A DNA stretch of 64,000 nt from Calditrichota bacterium (lineage in GTDB: Bacteria > CLD3), in NCBI GenBank assembly GCA_008501735.1, contig QQUF01000009.1, forward strand, positions 20,862-84,861. The letters are read 5' to 3'. Positions 34,686 through 43,573 of the stretch are shown piece after piece; positions within the stretch are counted from its first letter, which is position 1, and each line of letters starts with the position of its first letter. The notes beneath the pieces were generated by a model, which worked only from the letters and a program-made list of their open reading frames with translations, did no database searches and had not been told where the DNA came from. A program made the translations under genes and the position numbers.

Positions 34686-37128
34686 ATTCGATTTCAACTT
34701 CTCGCCATTCCCAGTTAAGTTGCCAAAGGTTTATTGAGTTGTTATAGTCTCCAATAATTACTTTTGAACCATCAGGGCTTATATCAAATGACCAAATTGC
34801 TTCTGAATGAGTTCCTTCCCAAAGTAATTGCCCATTTGAAGAATCCCAAATTTTAAGAGTTTTACCTGCAATACTTAACACTTTGGTTCCATCAGGACTA
34901 AAAATCACTTTACGGGTTGTACCAGAATGAGTTTTGCTCCATTTCTCAGAAGCATTTTCAACATCCCAAACTTTTACGTAAGGACTTTCACCACCGCTTA
35001 CAGCTAGTTTACTATCAAAACTAAAATCTACAGAAAGAACATATCCTGAATGATAGCCTGTTAATAAAACAGAGCCTGTTGCTATATCCCAAACTTTAAT
35101 ATTATCTTGATAACTTCCAGATATTAGTTTAGAGCCATCAGGGCTAAACCTAATAGGATGAATGTCAGGGTGATTGCTACGCCAAATAATAGAATCGCCT
35201 TCCAGTGATGAAAGATATAAATATGGATTTTGTGCTCCTGCTATTTTTTGCCCATCATTGCTGAAATCAAGAGATGTACTACCACCAAAATTGTGTAAGA
35301 TTGTACCATCGAAAGCATTAAATATCTTTAATCCATTACCAACCATTGCAACTTGATTATCAGTAGGACTATATTTTATTTGGGTAACGAACCCAGAAGC
35401 ATCATATGACCAAATTAAAGAACCTGTTTGAAGGTTCCAAATATTTAATTTTCCTTGACTTCCACTTGCAACTTGTGAACCATTTTGATTACTAGCAATA
35501 GAAGATACTCTTTGTGAATGAAGTCCTGTCCATTGTAATGAACCATCTATCGAATCCCAAACTTTGATTGTTTTATCTTCGCTCCCACTTATAATTTTAT
35601 TTCCATCGGTGCTAAATTGAACTGTTAGAACTTTATCAGAATGATTTGCTGTCCAAACAGTTGTTCCTTCCAAGCCATACCTTACTTTTAGTAATGCAAC
35701 ATTTGAATTGTTTGAATTTGTAAATGCAGTTAGTTTATAAGTATAATTTAACCAAGTAAAAATATCAGTATCTATGAAAGAAACTGAGTTTGAGGGTAAT
35801 ATTGCTAACTCTTGAAAATTCCCATTATTGATTTGTCTTTCAATTTTATATTCGACATCAAAGCTATAATTACTTTCCCAAGTTAGTTCAAGCTCAGAAT
35901 TGCTGATTATCTGCATTTTGAAATTTGTCGGAGCTGGGAAATTTGTTTGAATACTTTTTTCTTGAGTGTAAGAAGAAACATTAAAGTTTGAGAATGCTTT
36001 GACTCTATATCTGTATTCTTTTGTAGGTAATAGACCATTATCAGTAAAGTTTGTTGAGTTTGGTAAAGTAGAATGAACTTCAGTAAAGTTTCCATTTTCT
36101 TCTTTTCTTTCGATTATAAAACCATTTTCAAAAGTAGAATTATCCTGCCATGTCAATGTTACTTCAGAGCCTGTGTATTGAATTATTTCTAAATTTGATG
36201 GAGCAGGGAAGTTTGTTTGAATGCTTTTTTCTTGTGTATAAGCCGAATAAGTAGAATTTGTAAATGCTTTGACTCGATAAGTATAATTATTTGAAATAAG
36301 AAGACCACTATCTTTAAAATTTGTTGAACCTGATGAAGTGGAATGAATTGCCGAAAAATTTCCATTGTTTACTTTTCTTTCAATTGTAAATCCTTCTTCA
36401 AAACTTGAATTGTCTTGCCAGTTCAAGTTTGCTTCTGAGTCTGTAACTTGAGCAATTTCTAAGTTTGTAGGAGCAGAAAAGCCAGTGTTAATATGGGCTT
36501 CATTTGAGTAAGTAGAATTGTTAATTTGGCTAAATGCTCTAACTCTATAATTATAAGTTTGTGTCTCGGAAAGTGTAGAATCCAAATAGCTGGTTGAATT
36601 AAAGGGTAATATCGCAAGTTCTTCGTAAGTATTATTTATTTCTTTTCTTTCGATTTTGTAACCGCTTTCAAATTCACAATTATCTAACCACGAAAGGTTA
36701 ACTTTTGAATCTGAAATCTGCAAAATCTCTAAGTTTGTTGGTACGGGAAAATTAGTTTGGACATTTGAAGATTGCGAGTAATAGGAAGAATCATTTTTTG
36801 CAAATGCACTTACCCTATAAGAATAAATCTTTGAAGTTGAAAGACCAGAATCAATAAAACTTGTTGAATCGGCATTTACAAAAATAATCTCAATAGAGTT
36901 TTCCTCATTAATCTTTTTCTCGATTTTAAACCCTTGAAGTTTTTTTAGAATTTCAACATCTTTTGAAAATTGCCAAGATAATTGAACCTTAGAATCAGAA
37001 ATTTGACTTGTCTGTAAACTATCAGGGGAAGGGAAAATACTCTCATTTTTGTCAATTTTTATATCCATATCGTCTCCAAAACATGAATAAAGACAAAAAA
37101 TCGTTAGAACTAAAATAATTGCTCTCAT
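34684..37128 (-). CDS. Lipoprotein with five fibronectin type III domains and a WD40 propeller
   Basis: 814 residues. Signal peptide with lipobox cysteine (VLTIFCLYSCFGDD, Cys16). Residues about 37-485 hold five FN3 repeats of about 88 residues, each with PTNLEI, a SxLxW or LSW strand, GFxIERK and YRVKAF motifs; copies 3 and 4 are very alike, suggesting recent duplication. Residues about 490-810 hold seven to eight WD40 repeats (HSDKVLTVQFSTDGNKIISG, KTIKVWDS, HSGYVLSVDFSFD, VKVWDVENAS, FSPDGTKVLSIAGKTLKIWD). Both are binding scaffolds, so surface or periplasmic protein binding is likely; no enzyme is seen. It is separated from dprA by an 82-base gap with a 38-base palindrome. Confidence 0.85.
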   Translation of the reverse strand: MRAIILVLTIFCLYSCFGDDMDIKIDKNESIFPSPDSLQTSQISDSKVQLSWQFSKDVEILKKLQGFKIEKKINEENSIEIIFVNADSTSFIDSGLSTSKIYSYRVSAFAKNDSSYYSQSSNVQTNFPVPTNLEILQISDSKVNLSWLDNCEFESGYKIERKEINNTYEELAILPFNSTSYLDSTLSETQTYNYRVRAFSQINNSTYSNEAHINTGFSAPTNLEIAQVTDSEANLNWQDNSSFEEGFTIERKVNNGNFSAIHSTSSGSTNFKDSGLLISNNYTYRVKAFTNSTYSAYTQEKSIQTNFPAPSNLEIIQYTGSEVTLTWQDNSTFENGFIIERKEENGNFTEVHSTLPNSTNFTDNGLLPTKEYRYRVKAFSNFNVSSYTQEKSIQTNFPAPTNFKMQIISNSELELTWESNYSFDVEYKIERQINNGNFQELAILPSNSVSFIDTDIFTWLNYTYKLTAFTNSNNSNVALLKVRYGLEGTTVWTANHSDKVLTVQFSTDGNKIISGSEDKTIKVWDSIDGSLQWTGLHSQRVSSIASNQNGSQVASGSQGKLNIWNLQTGSLIWSYDASGFVTQIKYSPTDNQVAMVGNGLKIFNAFDGTILHNFGGSTSLDFSNDGQKIAGAQNPYLYLSSLEGDSIIWRSNHPDIHPIRFSPDGSKLISGSYQDNIKVWDIATGSVLLTGYHSGYVLSVDFSFDSKLAVSGGESPYVKVWDVENASEKWSKTHSGTTRKVIFSPDGTKVLSIAGKTLKIWDSSNGQLLWEGTHSEAIWSFDISPDGSKVIIGDYNNSINLWQLNWEWREVEIE

Positions 37129-37148
37129 TAAAAAGCTCCGTAGTTTTT

Positions 37149-37186
37149 AATATTTATTCAAAATAATATTATTTTGAATAAATATT
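37149..37186. repeat. 38-base perfect palindrome
   Basis: Bases 37149-37167 are the exact reverse complement of 37168-37186, 19 bp without mismatch or loop. It lies after the dprA stop and about 20 bases before the start of the FN3/WD40 lipoprotein. It can be a dprA terminator, an operator, or a repeat. Confidence 0.6.
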
Positions 37187-37210
37187 CTACAAAATTTTGC
37201 TTTTTATTTC

Positions 37211-38299
37211 TCAGCTTTTAATAAAAAATTTTCCGGGATACTGTTTTACAATTCCTTTTAGTTCTAATGCTAAGGCGATTGTTAGGCAACGGAAAACAGG
37301 AATTTTTGTAATTTCTGCGATTTTATCGATGTGAGTTCCATTTGGTTCAAGTGAGCTTACAAAACTTTCTTCTTCGGGCAAAAGTTGTGGCAAAAGTGAA
37401 GTCTGTTTTTCCTTTGCATCAACGTTAAAATAGAACTCTAATTCTTGAACAATGTCTTCGATTCCTGTCGTTAGTTTTGCACCATTTTGGATTAACTGAT
37501 TTGTTCCTGCACTTTTTGGGGAATTGATTGGACCGGGAATTGCGAATACCTCTTTTCCTTGTTCGAGTGCGATGTCAGCTGTAATTTTTGCACCACTTTT
37601 GATTCCTGCCTCAACAACTACAACTCCAAGAGACATTCCACTAACGATTCGGTTTCTGATTGGAAAATTTCTTGAGTCTGGTCTTGTCCCAAATGGAAAT
37701 TCCGAAACAATTGCACCTCCGTTAAAAAGCACTTTGTCAACTAAATCTTTGTTCTCAGAAGGATAAATTACATCTAAACCAGAACCTAAAACAGCAACGG
37801 TTTTTGCTTCTTTAGCGACAGTGCAGCGGTGTGAAATTGAGTCAATTCCGCGAGCAAAACCGCTGACAATTGTGCAATTTCTTTCTACAAGTTCGTTGAC
37901 AATTTTTTCAGTAACAAACTTACCGTAAACAGTGGGAGCTCTCGTTCCGACAACTGCAATCGGGATTTCTTTGAGTGTTGGCAATTTTCCCAAAACGTAA
38001 AGTATTAATGGTGGAGAATGGATTTCTTTCAAAAGTTGTGGATAATCGGAATGCCAAAAGTGAATTGCTTCTGCACCAGTTTTTTCTAAAGACGAAATTT
38101 GTTTCTCTAAAAATTTGTCAGAGTCAAAAGAAAGGATTTTTTCGGCAGTTGCCTTTTCGATTCCTTCAATTTGGATTAAATCTTGGATTGAGGCATTAAA
38201 AACATTTTCGGGAGTTTCAAATTTTGAAATTAATTTTCGGATTTTTGCTTGACCAACGCGAGGAACAAGACTCAGTTTTATCAAATTTTCTAAATTCAT
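37211..38299 (-). CDS. dprA: DNA-processing protein DprA
   Basis: 362 residues. N-terminal helix-hairpin-helix/SAM-like part (VGQAKIRKLISKFETPENVF, IEGIEKATAEKIL), then the Rossmann-like DprA core with VVGTRAPTVYGK, IVSGFARGIDSISHR, KTVAVLGSGLDVIYPSEN, FPIRNRIVSGMSLGVVVVEAG and FAIPGPINSPKSAGTNQLI. A C-terminal winged-helix-like DprA_WH segment occupies the last 60 residues (THIDKIAEITKIPV). DprA loads RecA on incoming single-stranded DNA in transformation. It lies downstream of ftsI with about 100 bases between, on the same strand. Confidence 0.95.
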   Translation of the reverse strand: MNLENLIKLSLVPRVGQAKIRKLISKFETPENVFNASIQDLIQIEGIEKATAEKILSFDSDKFLEKQISSLEKTGAEAIHFWHSDYPQLLKEIHSPPLILYVLGKLPTLKEIPIAVVGTRAPTVYGKFVTEKIVNELVERNCTIVSGFARGIDSISHRCTVAKEAKTVAVLGSGLDVIYPSENKDLVDKVLFNGGAIVSEFPFGTRPDSRNFPIRNRIVSGMSLGVVVVEAGIKSGAKITADIALEQGKEVFAIPGPINSPKSAGTNQLIQNGAKLTTGIEDIVQELEFYFNVDAKEKQTSLLPQLLPEEESFVSSLEPNGTHIDKIAEITKIPVFRCLTIALALELKGIVKQYPGKFFIKS

Positions 38300-38397
38300 T
38301 TTCTCATTTTATTTTCTTGAATGGAAGTTGTTTCTCTTTCAAAATAACTAAAAAATTGAAAATTCAGAATTAAGAATTTTGTGCTAAGAGTTTTTAG

Positions 38398-40527
38398 TTA
38401 GTCGCAGATTAGTTTACAGACAGAGTAAATTTTCACTTTTGAGTTTGGAGGTGGAACTTGCTTTTTGACGAAACCGTTGCCGACCAAAGCGAAGTCAATC
38501 TGCTCTAAAGCCAAGCGGTTTACGGCTTCTCTCACAGAAAGTCCGACAACTGAAGGAACTTCTCGCAAGTCATTTTCAGGAGGTTTTTCTTGGGCAAGTT
38601 TAACTTCAACGAAAGATTGTTTTTCTAAATCACCACCTGCTTCGGGGATTTGTTCAACAACGATTTTACCAACACCCGAAAATTTAATTTCTAAGCCGAT
38701 TTGGTTGAGCTTATGTTTTGCATCGTCAAGATTCATTCCTTTTAAATCAGGAACGTCGATTTCAGGTAAAACTTTTTTTGAGAATTTCTCGCCTGACTCA
38801 AGTGCAAGGTCGATTTGGTAGTTTGCACCTCGCAAAAGTCGAATAATTCGTTCAGTGATTCTTTTGAAAGTTGGACCGGAAATGTAGCCTCCCCAATAAT
38901 TTCCCTTTTTCGGAGTGTCAATCATTACGAGGCAAACAATTTGTGGATTTTCAAGCGGATAAATTCCAACGAAAGAAGCAAGGTAATCTCTTTGTGAATA
39001 ACCTCCTTCTTCTCCAGGTCTTTGAGCTGTTCCTGTTTTTCCACCGACTCTAAGACCTTTTACAGCTGCTTGTTCGGCAGTTCCACCTTCTTGCACAACT
39101 CCTTCAAGAAATGGAATCATCTTTTCGGCTGTTTCTTCTGAAACGACTCTTCTTACAAAAACAGATTCCTTTCGTTCAAGCATTTCCATTTGGTCGTTTA
39201 AAACAGCTTTAACAATCATTGGCTTCATTAATTTTCCACCGTTTGCTATCGCACAATAAGCATTTGCAGTTTGTAAAGCTGTAACTGCGACTTCGTGCCC
39301 GATTGAAATTTCAGCCCTTGAAATTCCAGACCAATCAAGTGGGTTTTTCAAAATCCCTTTAACTTCACCAATCAGCTCGATGTCTGTTTCTGTTCCAAAG
39401 CCAAAAGCTCTTGCGTAACGAAATAACTCACTGTTTCCAAGTGAATCGGCAACTTTGATTACACCAACGTTACTTGATTTTGCAAAAACATCTTTGAAGG
39501 AAAGCCAGCCATATTTTTTAGAATCTTTAATTGTTGTTCTATAAATTTTAATTTTCCCATTTTCGCAAAAAATAGAATCATCAGGCGAAATAATTCCATT
39601 GTTCAAAGCTCCAGCTGCTGTAACAAGTTTAAAAGTCGAACCCGGTTCATAAATGTCTGTTATTGCTTTATTCTTTCTTGCACTTGGGTCGTAATTTAGT
39701 GTCGTATTTGGGTCGTAAAACGGATAACTAGCCATTGCTAAAATCGCACTATTCTTAGGGTTCATCAGAACTACAACTCCACCTTTTGCTTCTGAATCAA
39801 TTACAGTTTTGCTAAGCTCTTCTTGAACAATCGCTTGCATTTCGCCGTCAATTGTAAGGACAATATTTTTTCCATCAACAGCTTGTTTTTGCGGATACTC
39901 TAACGAAGGTAAACTTCTTCCCCAACCGTCAGCTTGTTCAACTAAAAATCCTTCACGTCCATTTAATAAAGTATTGAAGTTTTTTTCAATGCCATTTTGC
40001 CCATTGTTCTCAGAGTTTGTGTAACCGAGAATCTGAGCAGCTAATTCATTTCTTGGGTAATACCTTTTCGGATTCTTGTGGGTAAAGACATTTTTATTTT
40101 TCGCCTCAATTAGTTTTTTCGCTAAGTCTTCCTCAATGTCTTTTTCGAGCCAAACGAATTGTTTTTTAGATTGAAGTTTATTTTGGTAAAAACTTTTGGG
40201 TTTATTGAAAGTTTCAGCAAGAAGATTTAGAAGAATTTCTTTTTCTTTGTTTTTTTTTCTTAGTGAATGCGGATTTGCTGAAAAGGAATATTTGATTTTA
40301 TTAGTTGCGAGAATTTTGAGGTTTCTGTCGTAAATCGAACCTCGAATAGGATAGAGAATCTTTTTAGATTTGTGTTGCCTTTCGGCGAGATTTTCGTAGT
40401 AACCTTTGTCTTTGACTTGGATTGTAAAAAGTTTGCCCAAAATTATAAGGGCAAAAATTAATCCGAAAAGAATTATAGAATTAATTCTTTTCTTACAACG
40501 TCTCTCGTGAGCTTGGATTTCTTCCAT
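38398..40527 (-). CDS. ftsI: Peptidoglycan transpeptidase FtsI/PBP3 with two PASTA domains
   Basis: 709 residues. One membrane span (INSIILFGLIFALIILGKLFTI, about 17-38), a PBP-dimer domain (RGSIYDRNLKILATN, then GRSLPSLEYPQK), and a transpeptidase domain with SxxK in YEPGSTFKLVT, SxN in FAKSSNVGV and KTG in GGKTGTAQRPG. Two C-terminal PASTA domains follow (VPDLKGMNLDDAKHKLNQIG and VPSVVGLSVREAVNRLALEQ). PASTA on FtsI is typical of Bacteroidota and Chlorobiota. It crosslinks septal peptidoglycan in the periplasm. Upstream neighbours are ftsL-like and rsmH, as in the dcw cluster, but the expected murE follows elsewhere. Confidence 0.95.
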   Translation of the reverse strand: MEEIQAHERRCKKRINSIILFGLIFALIILGKLFTIQVKDKGYYENLAERQHKSKKILYPIRGSIYDRNLKILATNKIKYSFSANPHSLRKKNKEKEILLNLLAETFNKPKSFYQNKLQSKKQFVWLEKDIEEDLAKKLIEAKNKNVFTHKNPKRYYPRNELAAQILGYTNSENNGQNGIEKNFNTLLNGREGFLVEQADGWGRSLPSLEYPQKQAVDGKNIVLTIDGEMQAIVQEELSKTVIDSEAKGGVVVLMNPKNSAILAMASYPFYDPNTTLNYDPSARKNKAITDIYEPGSTFKLVTAAGALNNGIISPDDSIFCENGKIKIYRTTIKDSKKYGWLSFKDVFAKSSNVGVIKVADSLGNSELFRYARAFGFGTETDIELIGEVKGILKNPLDWSGISRAEISIGHEVAVTALQTANAYCAIANGGKLMKPMIVKAVLNDQMEMLERKESVFVRRVVSEETAEKMIPFLEGVVQEGGTAEQAAVKGLRVGGKTGTAQRPGEEGGYSQRDYLASFVGIYPLENPQIVCLVMIDTPKKGNYWGGYISGPTFKRITERIIRLLRGANYQIDLALESGEKFSKKVLPEIDVPDLKGMNLDDAKHKLNQIGLEIKFSGVGKIVVEQIPEAGGDLEKQSFVEVKLAQEKPPENDLREVPSVVGLSVREAVNRLALEQIDFALVGNGFVKKQVPPPNSKVKIYSVCKLICD

Positions 40528-40565
40528 TTAAAAATTTTCCAAAAACTCAGAAAAATTAGATGAGT

Positions 40566-40958
40566 TTAATTATTTGATGCTTGAGCAGTTTCTGTACTAA
40601 TTTGAAAATCAAACGTTTCTTCATCTTGGTGAATTTCCTTACGCAATGTTCGTTTTTCGTCCTTGAAAAAACAATCAGCACTAACAACGATTTTTTGTGG
40701 TTCTTTTGTATCAAAGACCAAACCGTGTTTCTCTTGAGCGATTTTGCCAAGTACTTCAAAACTTGCAAAAGAAGCAAATTCAGCATTAAGTCTTGAGTTC
40801 TCTTTAACTAAATTTTCTTTAGTTTTTTTCAGAGACCTGTTTGCAAAAGCTAATTTGTTACAATAATTTTGTTGGAACAAAAATGCAAGCACCAAGACAA
40901 CGCCAATACCTGAAACGACGAAAGTCTTGAAAGAATTTTTTGGATGTAAGTTATTCAC
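40566..40958 (-). CDS. FtsL-like cell-division protein
   Basis: 130 residues. One membrane span (FVVSGIGVVLVLAFLFQQNY, about 13-32) is followed by a predicted coiled coil (LAFANRSLKKTKENLVKENSRLNAEF) and a segment with EVLGKIAQEKHGLVF, a leucine-zipper/FtsL-type pattern. The C-terminal 35 residues are polar and variable. Position between rsmH and ftsI is the classical position of ftsL, whose product recruits FtsI with FtsB. Sequence divergence is normal for the family. Identification rests on topology and context rather than on motifs. Confidence 0.75.
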   Translation of the reverse strand: MNNLHPKNSFKTFVVSGIGVVLVLAFLFQQNYCNKLAFANRSLKKTKENLVKENSRLNAEFASFASFEVLGKIAQEKHGLVFDTKEPQKIVVSADCFFKDEKRTLRKEIHQDEETFDFQISTETAQASNN

Positions 40959-41015
40959 TATGTTTTACTCCCCCTCAGAAGTTCATTTTTGTGAAATTTA
41001 ACTGAGCTTTTCTTA

Positions 41016-41933
41016 CTAAATTTTTTCTGCAATTCTCAATTTTGCACTTCTTGCTCGAGAATTAATGTCAATTTCTTCTTGAGCAGGCATAATTGGTTTT
41101 TTTGTTAAAATATTAACTGTTGAAACTTTATCACAAGTGCAAATCGGCATTTTAGGCGGACAAACGCAATCCATTTTCTCGTGCCTAAAAAACTCTTTTA
41201 CAATTCTGTCTTCTAATGAGTGATAAGAAATCACTCCGATTCTTCCACCTTTAGCCAAAAGTCCAATTGCACTTCCCAATGCAATTCTTAGGCTTTCAAG
41301 TTCTTGGTTCACTTCAATTCTAAGAGCTTGAAAAATTCGAGCTAAAGTTTTTGTTAAAAATCTGCCACCACTTACTTGAGAAATGACTTCAACAAGTTGT
41401 GAGGTGGTTTCAATTAACTTTTCCTTTCTGACTTGAAAAATATGACCTGAGATTTTCCAAGCATTTTTTTCTTCACCAAATTCTCTGAAAATTTTTGTTA
41501 AATCTTCACGTGAGTAAGAATTAACAATGTCTTTTGCACTTAAAGTTAGATTTTTATCCATTCGCATATCAAGTTCAGCATCTTTTTGGAAACTGAATCC
41601 TCTCTCAGCATTATCAATCTGAAAAGATGAAACACCTAAATCCAAAAGGATTCCCAAAAGAGGTTGAGCGTTGTGTTGAAGTGCAAATGAAGTCATTTCT
41701 TTGAAGTTTCCTTCACAAAAAGTGAAACGGTTTTCAGGAAATTTATTTTTGTTTTCAATTAATGCATCTTTGTCGCAATCAATTCCCAAAACTTTAATTT
41801 GAGGGAACTTTTCTAAAATTGCTCTTGTGTGACCTCCACCTCCTAAAGTTCCGTCAATAAAGTAGCCTTCTTTTTCCGAAGGTATAAAATTTAGAACTTC
41901 ATTGAGAAGAACAGAAATGTGGTAATTTTTCAA
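41016..41933 (-). CDS. rsmH: 16S rRNA (cytosine1402-N4)-methyltransferase RsmH
   Basis: 305 residues, standard length. SAM-binding motif DGTLGGGGHTRAILE (about residues 28-42), then VLGIDCDKDAL, ILLDLGVSSFQIDNAERGFSF, the family helical insert (KDIVNSYSREDLTKIF) and GGRIGVISYHSLEDRIVKEFF. It methylates N4 of C1402 in 16S rRNA. It is the first gene of a minus-strand cluster with ftsL-like and ftsI. The normally preceding mraZ is missing; instead, two tandem inverted repeats lie upstream between 42030 and 42114. Confidence 0.96.
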   Translation of the reverse strand: MKNYHISVLLNEVLNFIPSEKEGYFIDGTLGGGGHTRAILEKFPQIKVLGIDCDKDALIENKNKFPENRFTFCEGNFKEMTSFALQHNAQPLLGILLDLGVSSFQIDNAERGFSFQKDAELDMRMDKNLTLSAKDIVNSYSREDLTKIFREFGEEKNAWKISGHIFQVRKEKLIETTSQLVEVISQVSGGRFLTKTLARIFQALRIEVNQELESLRIALGSAIGLLAKGGRIGVISYHSLEDRIVKEFFRHEKMDCVCPPKMPICTCDKVSTVNILTKKPIMPAQEEIDINSRARSAKLRIAEKI

Positions 41934-42029
41934 ATTTTTTATTTTTGTAAAAGGTCAAAAGAAAGAGCCATTTGGCTAATTCTAAGAAGAAATGTGACGT
42001 ATGTCAAATAAAAAATTAATTTCGGAAAG

Positions 42030-42063
42030 CCCAAAAAATTATCTTTAAAGATAATTTTTTGGG
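42030..42063. repeat. 34-base perfect palindrome
   Basis: Bases 42030-42046 (beginning CCCAAAAAATTATC) are the exact reverse complement of 42047-42063. It is about 97 bases upstream of the rsmH start codon and 280 upstream of the signalling operon. Confidence 0.65.
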
Positions 42064-42069
42064 TAAAGG

Positions 42070-42114
42070 CACTAAATATTGTGTGCTTTGTGTGATTTGT
42101 GTCAATATTTAGTG
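42070..42114. repeat. 12-bp inverted repeat with TGTG-rich loop
   Basis: CACTAAATATTG (42070-42081) pairs with CAATATTTAGTG (42103-42114). The 21-base loop holds imperfect TTTGTGTG repeats. It lies six bases after the 34-base palindrome, forming a tandem pair. Confidence 0.6.
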
Positions 42115-42342
42115 AGTTTTAAAACTTGAGCTACTCATAATTTTATTGAAGAAAAATTAACTTTTTTTCTGTAAACGTAAAATGTTAGGGCTTTCTCTTA
42201 AGAAATTACTTTAAGTGATTTTTACGTTTGTCGAAGTTAAGTTCAAACTCGTCAAAAAAAAGTTTCTTTTTTTTTATTTTTGTTTAGATTTTACGAATTG
42301 TTTAATTCCCAAAATAACAAAACTCACAATCGAAGGAAAAAT

Positions 42343-43536
42343 ATGCGCATCCTAATTGCTGATGATGATTTTGATGTCAGATTACTTTTATCAAGAACTG
42401 TTCAAAAATGGGGACACGAAGTCTTAACTGCTGAAGATGGTGCGGAAGCTTTAGAGCTAATTAAAAGTGAAAATATTACTTTTGTAATTAGTGATTGGAT
42501 GATGCCGAATATGGACGGTTTGGAACTTTGCAGAAATATTCGCGAACTTGATGAAGCAAATTCTGGCTATACTTATGTGATTCTTCTTACGGCTAAAGAA
42601 TCGAAAACTGAATTGATTCAAGGAATGGATGCAGGAGCTGATGATTTTGTAACTAAACCTTTTGATAAAGACGTTTTAAAAGTACGAGTTAGAGCCGGTG
42701 AAAGAATTCTTGAGTTAAAAGAAAATCTTGATGAAAAGAATAAAAAACTTACAGCTGCTTTACAAACAATCGAAAAGGATTTGGTTTCCGCAGCAAAAAT
42801 GCAAAAAGGCTTACTTGCACCAACCCCTTCGACACTTTCAAACGTTAGGTTTGATTCAATTTACATTCAGTGTAGTTTCGTTTCTGGAGACATTTACAAC
42901 TTTTTCCAATTCGACGAAGACCACATTGGGTTTTATTTACTTGATGTTGCAGGACACGGAATTCCGTCTGCTATGCAATCAGTAACTTTGAGTCGAGCTG
43001 TAAATCCGCTTCCTGAACAAACAAGCCTTTTAAAAAGATACATTTCTGAACTTTCAAAATATGAAGTTGTAAACCCTGCTCTTGCTGTCAGTCGTTTGAA
43101 CGAGCAGTTTCAAGCAGACGAAGATACAATGCTTTACTTTACAATGGTTTATGGAATTATTAATACAAAAACAGGTTTGACAAAATTAACTCAAGCTGGT
43201 CATCCATCACCGATTTTTGTCCACAACGACGGAGGAGTAAAGTTCATCGGTGATGGAGGTTTTCCTGTTGGAATGTTGCCAGGAGTCGAATTTGATGAAC
43301 ACGAATTATACCTTCATAAAGGTGATAGACTTTTCCTTTATTCTGATGGTGTAACTGAATGTACTGGCGAAAATAATGAACTTTTTTCAGAGGAAAGGCT
43401 GCTTCAAACTCTTCAAGAAGAAAGGCACTCTCCTTTAAAAGATACTTTAGCAACACTTGAAGACTCTTTACGACTTTGGCATAATCAACCTGAATTTGAA
43501 GATGATGTAACTTTGCTAGCTATCGAAATTATCTGA
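42343..43536 (+). CDS. Response regulator with SpoIIE-type PP2C phosphatase output (RsbU/RssB-like)
   Basis: 397 residues from the ATG at 42343 (GAAGGA ribosome site); the frame is open 63 bases further upstream but the receiver then lacks its normal start. Receiver domain 1-120: acidic pocket in IADDD, phosphoacceptor D51 in [12 protein letters not shown], lysine in [10 protein letters not shown] coiled-coil linker ([30 protein letters not shown]) joins a PP2C/SpoIIE phosphatase with metal-binding motifs [38 protein letters not shown] and [11 protein letters not shown]. It probably dephosphorylates the STAS protein encoded at 53710, controlled by receiver phosphorylation, a standard partner-switch module. 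Confidence 0.92.
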   Translation: MRILIADDDFDVRLLLSRTVQKWGHEVLTAEDGAEALELIKSENITFVISDWMMPNMDGLELCRNIRELDEANSGYTYVILLTAKESKTELIQGMDAGADDFVTKPFDKDVLKVRVRAGERILELKENLDEKNKKLTAALQTIEKDLVSAAKMQKGLLAPTPSTLSNVRFDSIYIQCSFVSGDIYNFFQFDEDHIGFYLLDVAGHGIPSAMQSVTLSRAVNPLPEQTSLLKRYISELSKYEVVNPALAVSRLNEQFQADEDTMLYFTMVYGIINTKTGLTKLTQAGHPSPIFVHNDGGVKFIGDGGFPVGMLPGVEFDEHELYLHKGDRLFLYSDGVTECTGENNELFSEERLLQTLQEERHSPLKDTLATLEDSLRLWHNQPEFEDDVTLLAIEII

Positions 43537-43573
43537 TTCTAACTTTAAAATTTCCTTAGGTTCATCAATTACA

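Larger units (their letters stand above)
41934..42342. other. 409-base divergent gap with two long inverted repeats, no mraZ
   Basis: The gap lies between the rsmH start and the start of the signalling island. Apart from the two hairpins listed separately it is AT-rich with no gene. No mraZ homologue is encoded on either strand here. Confidence 0.55.
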
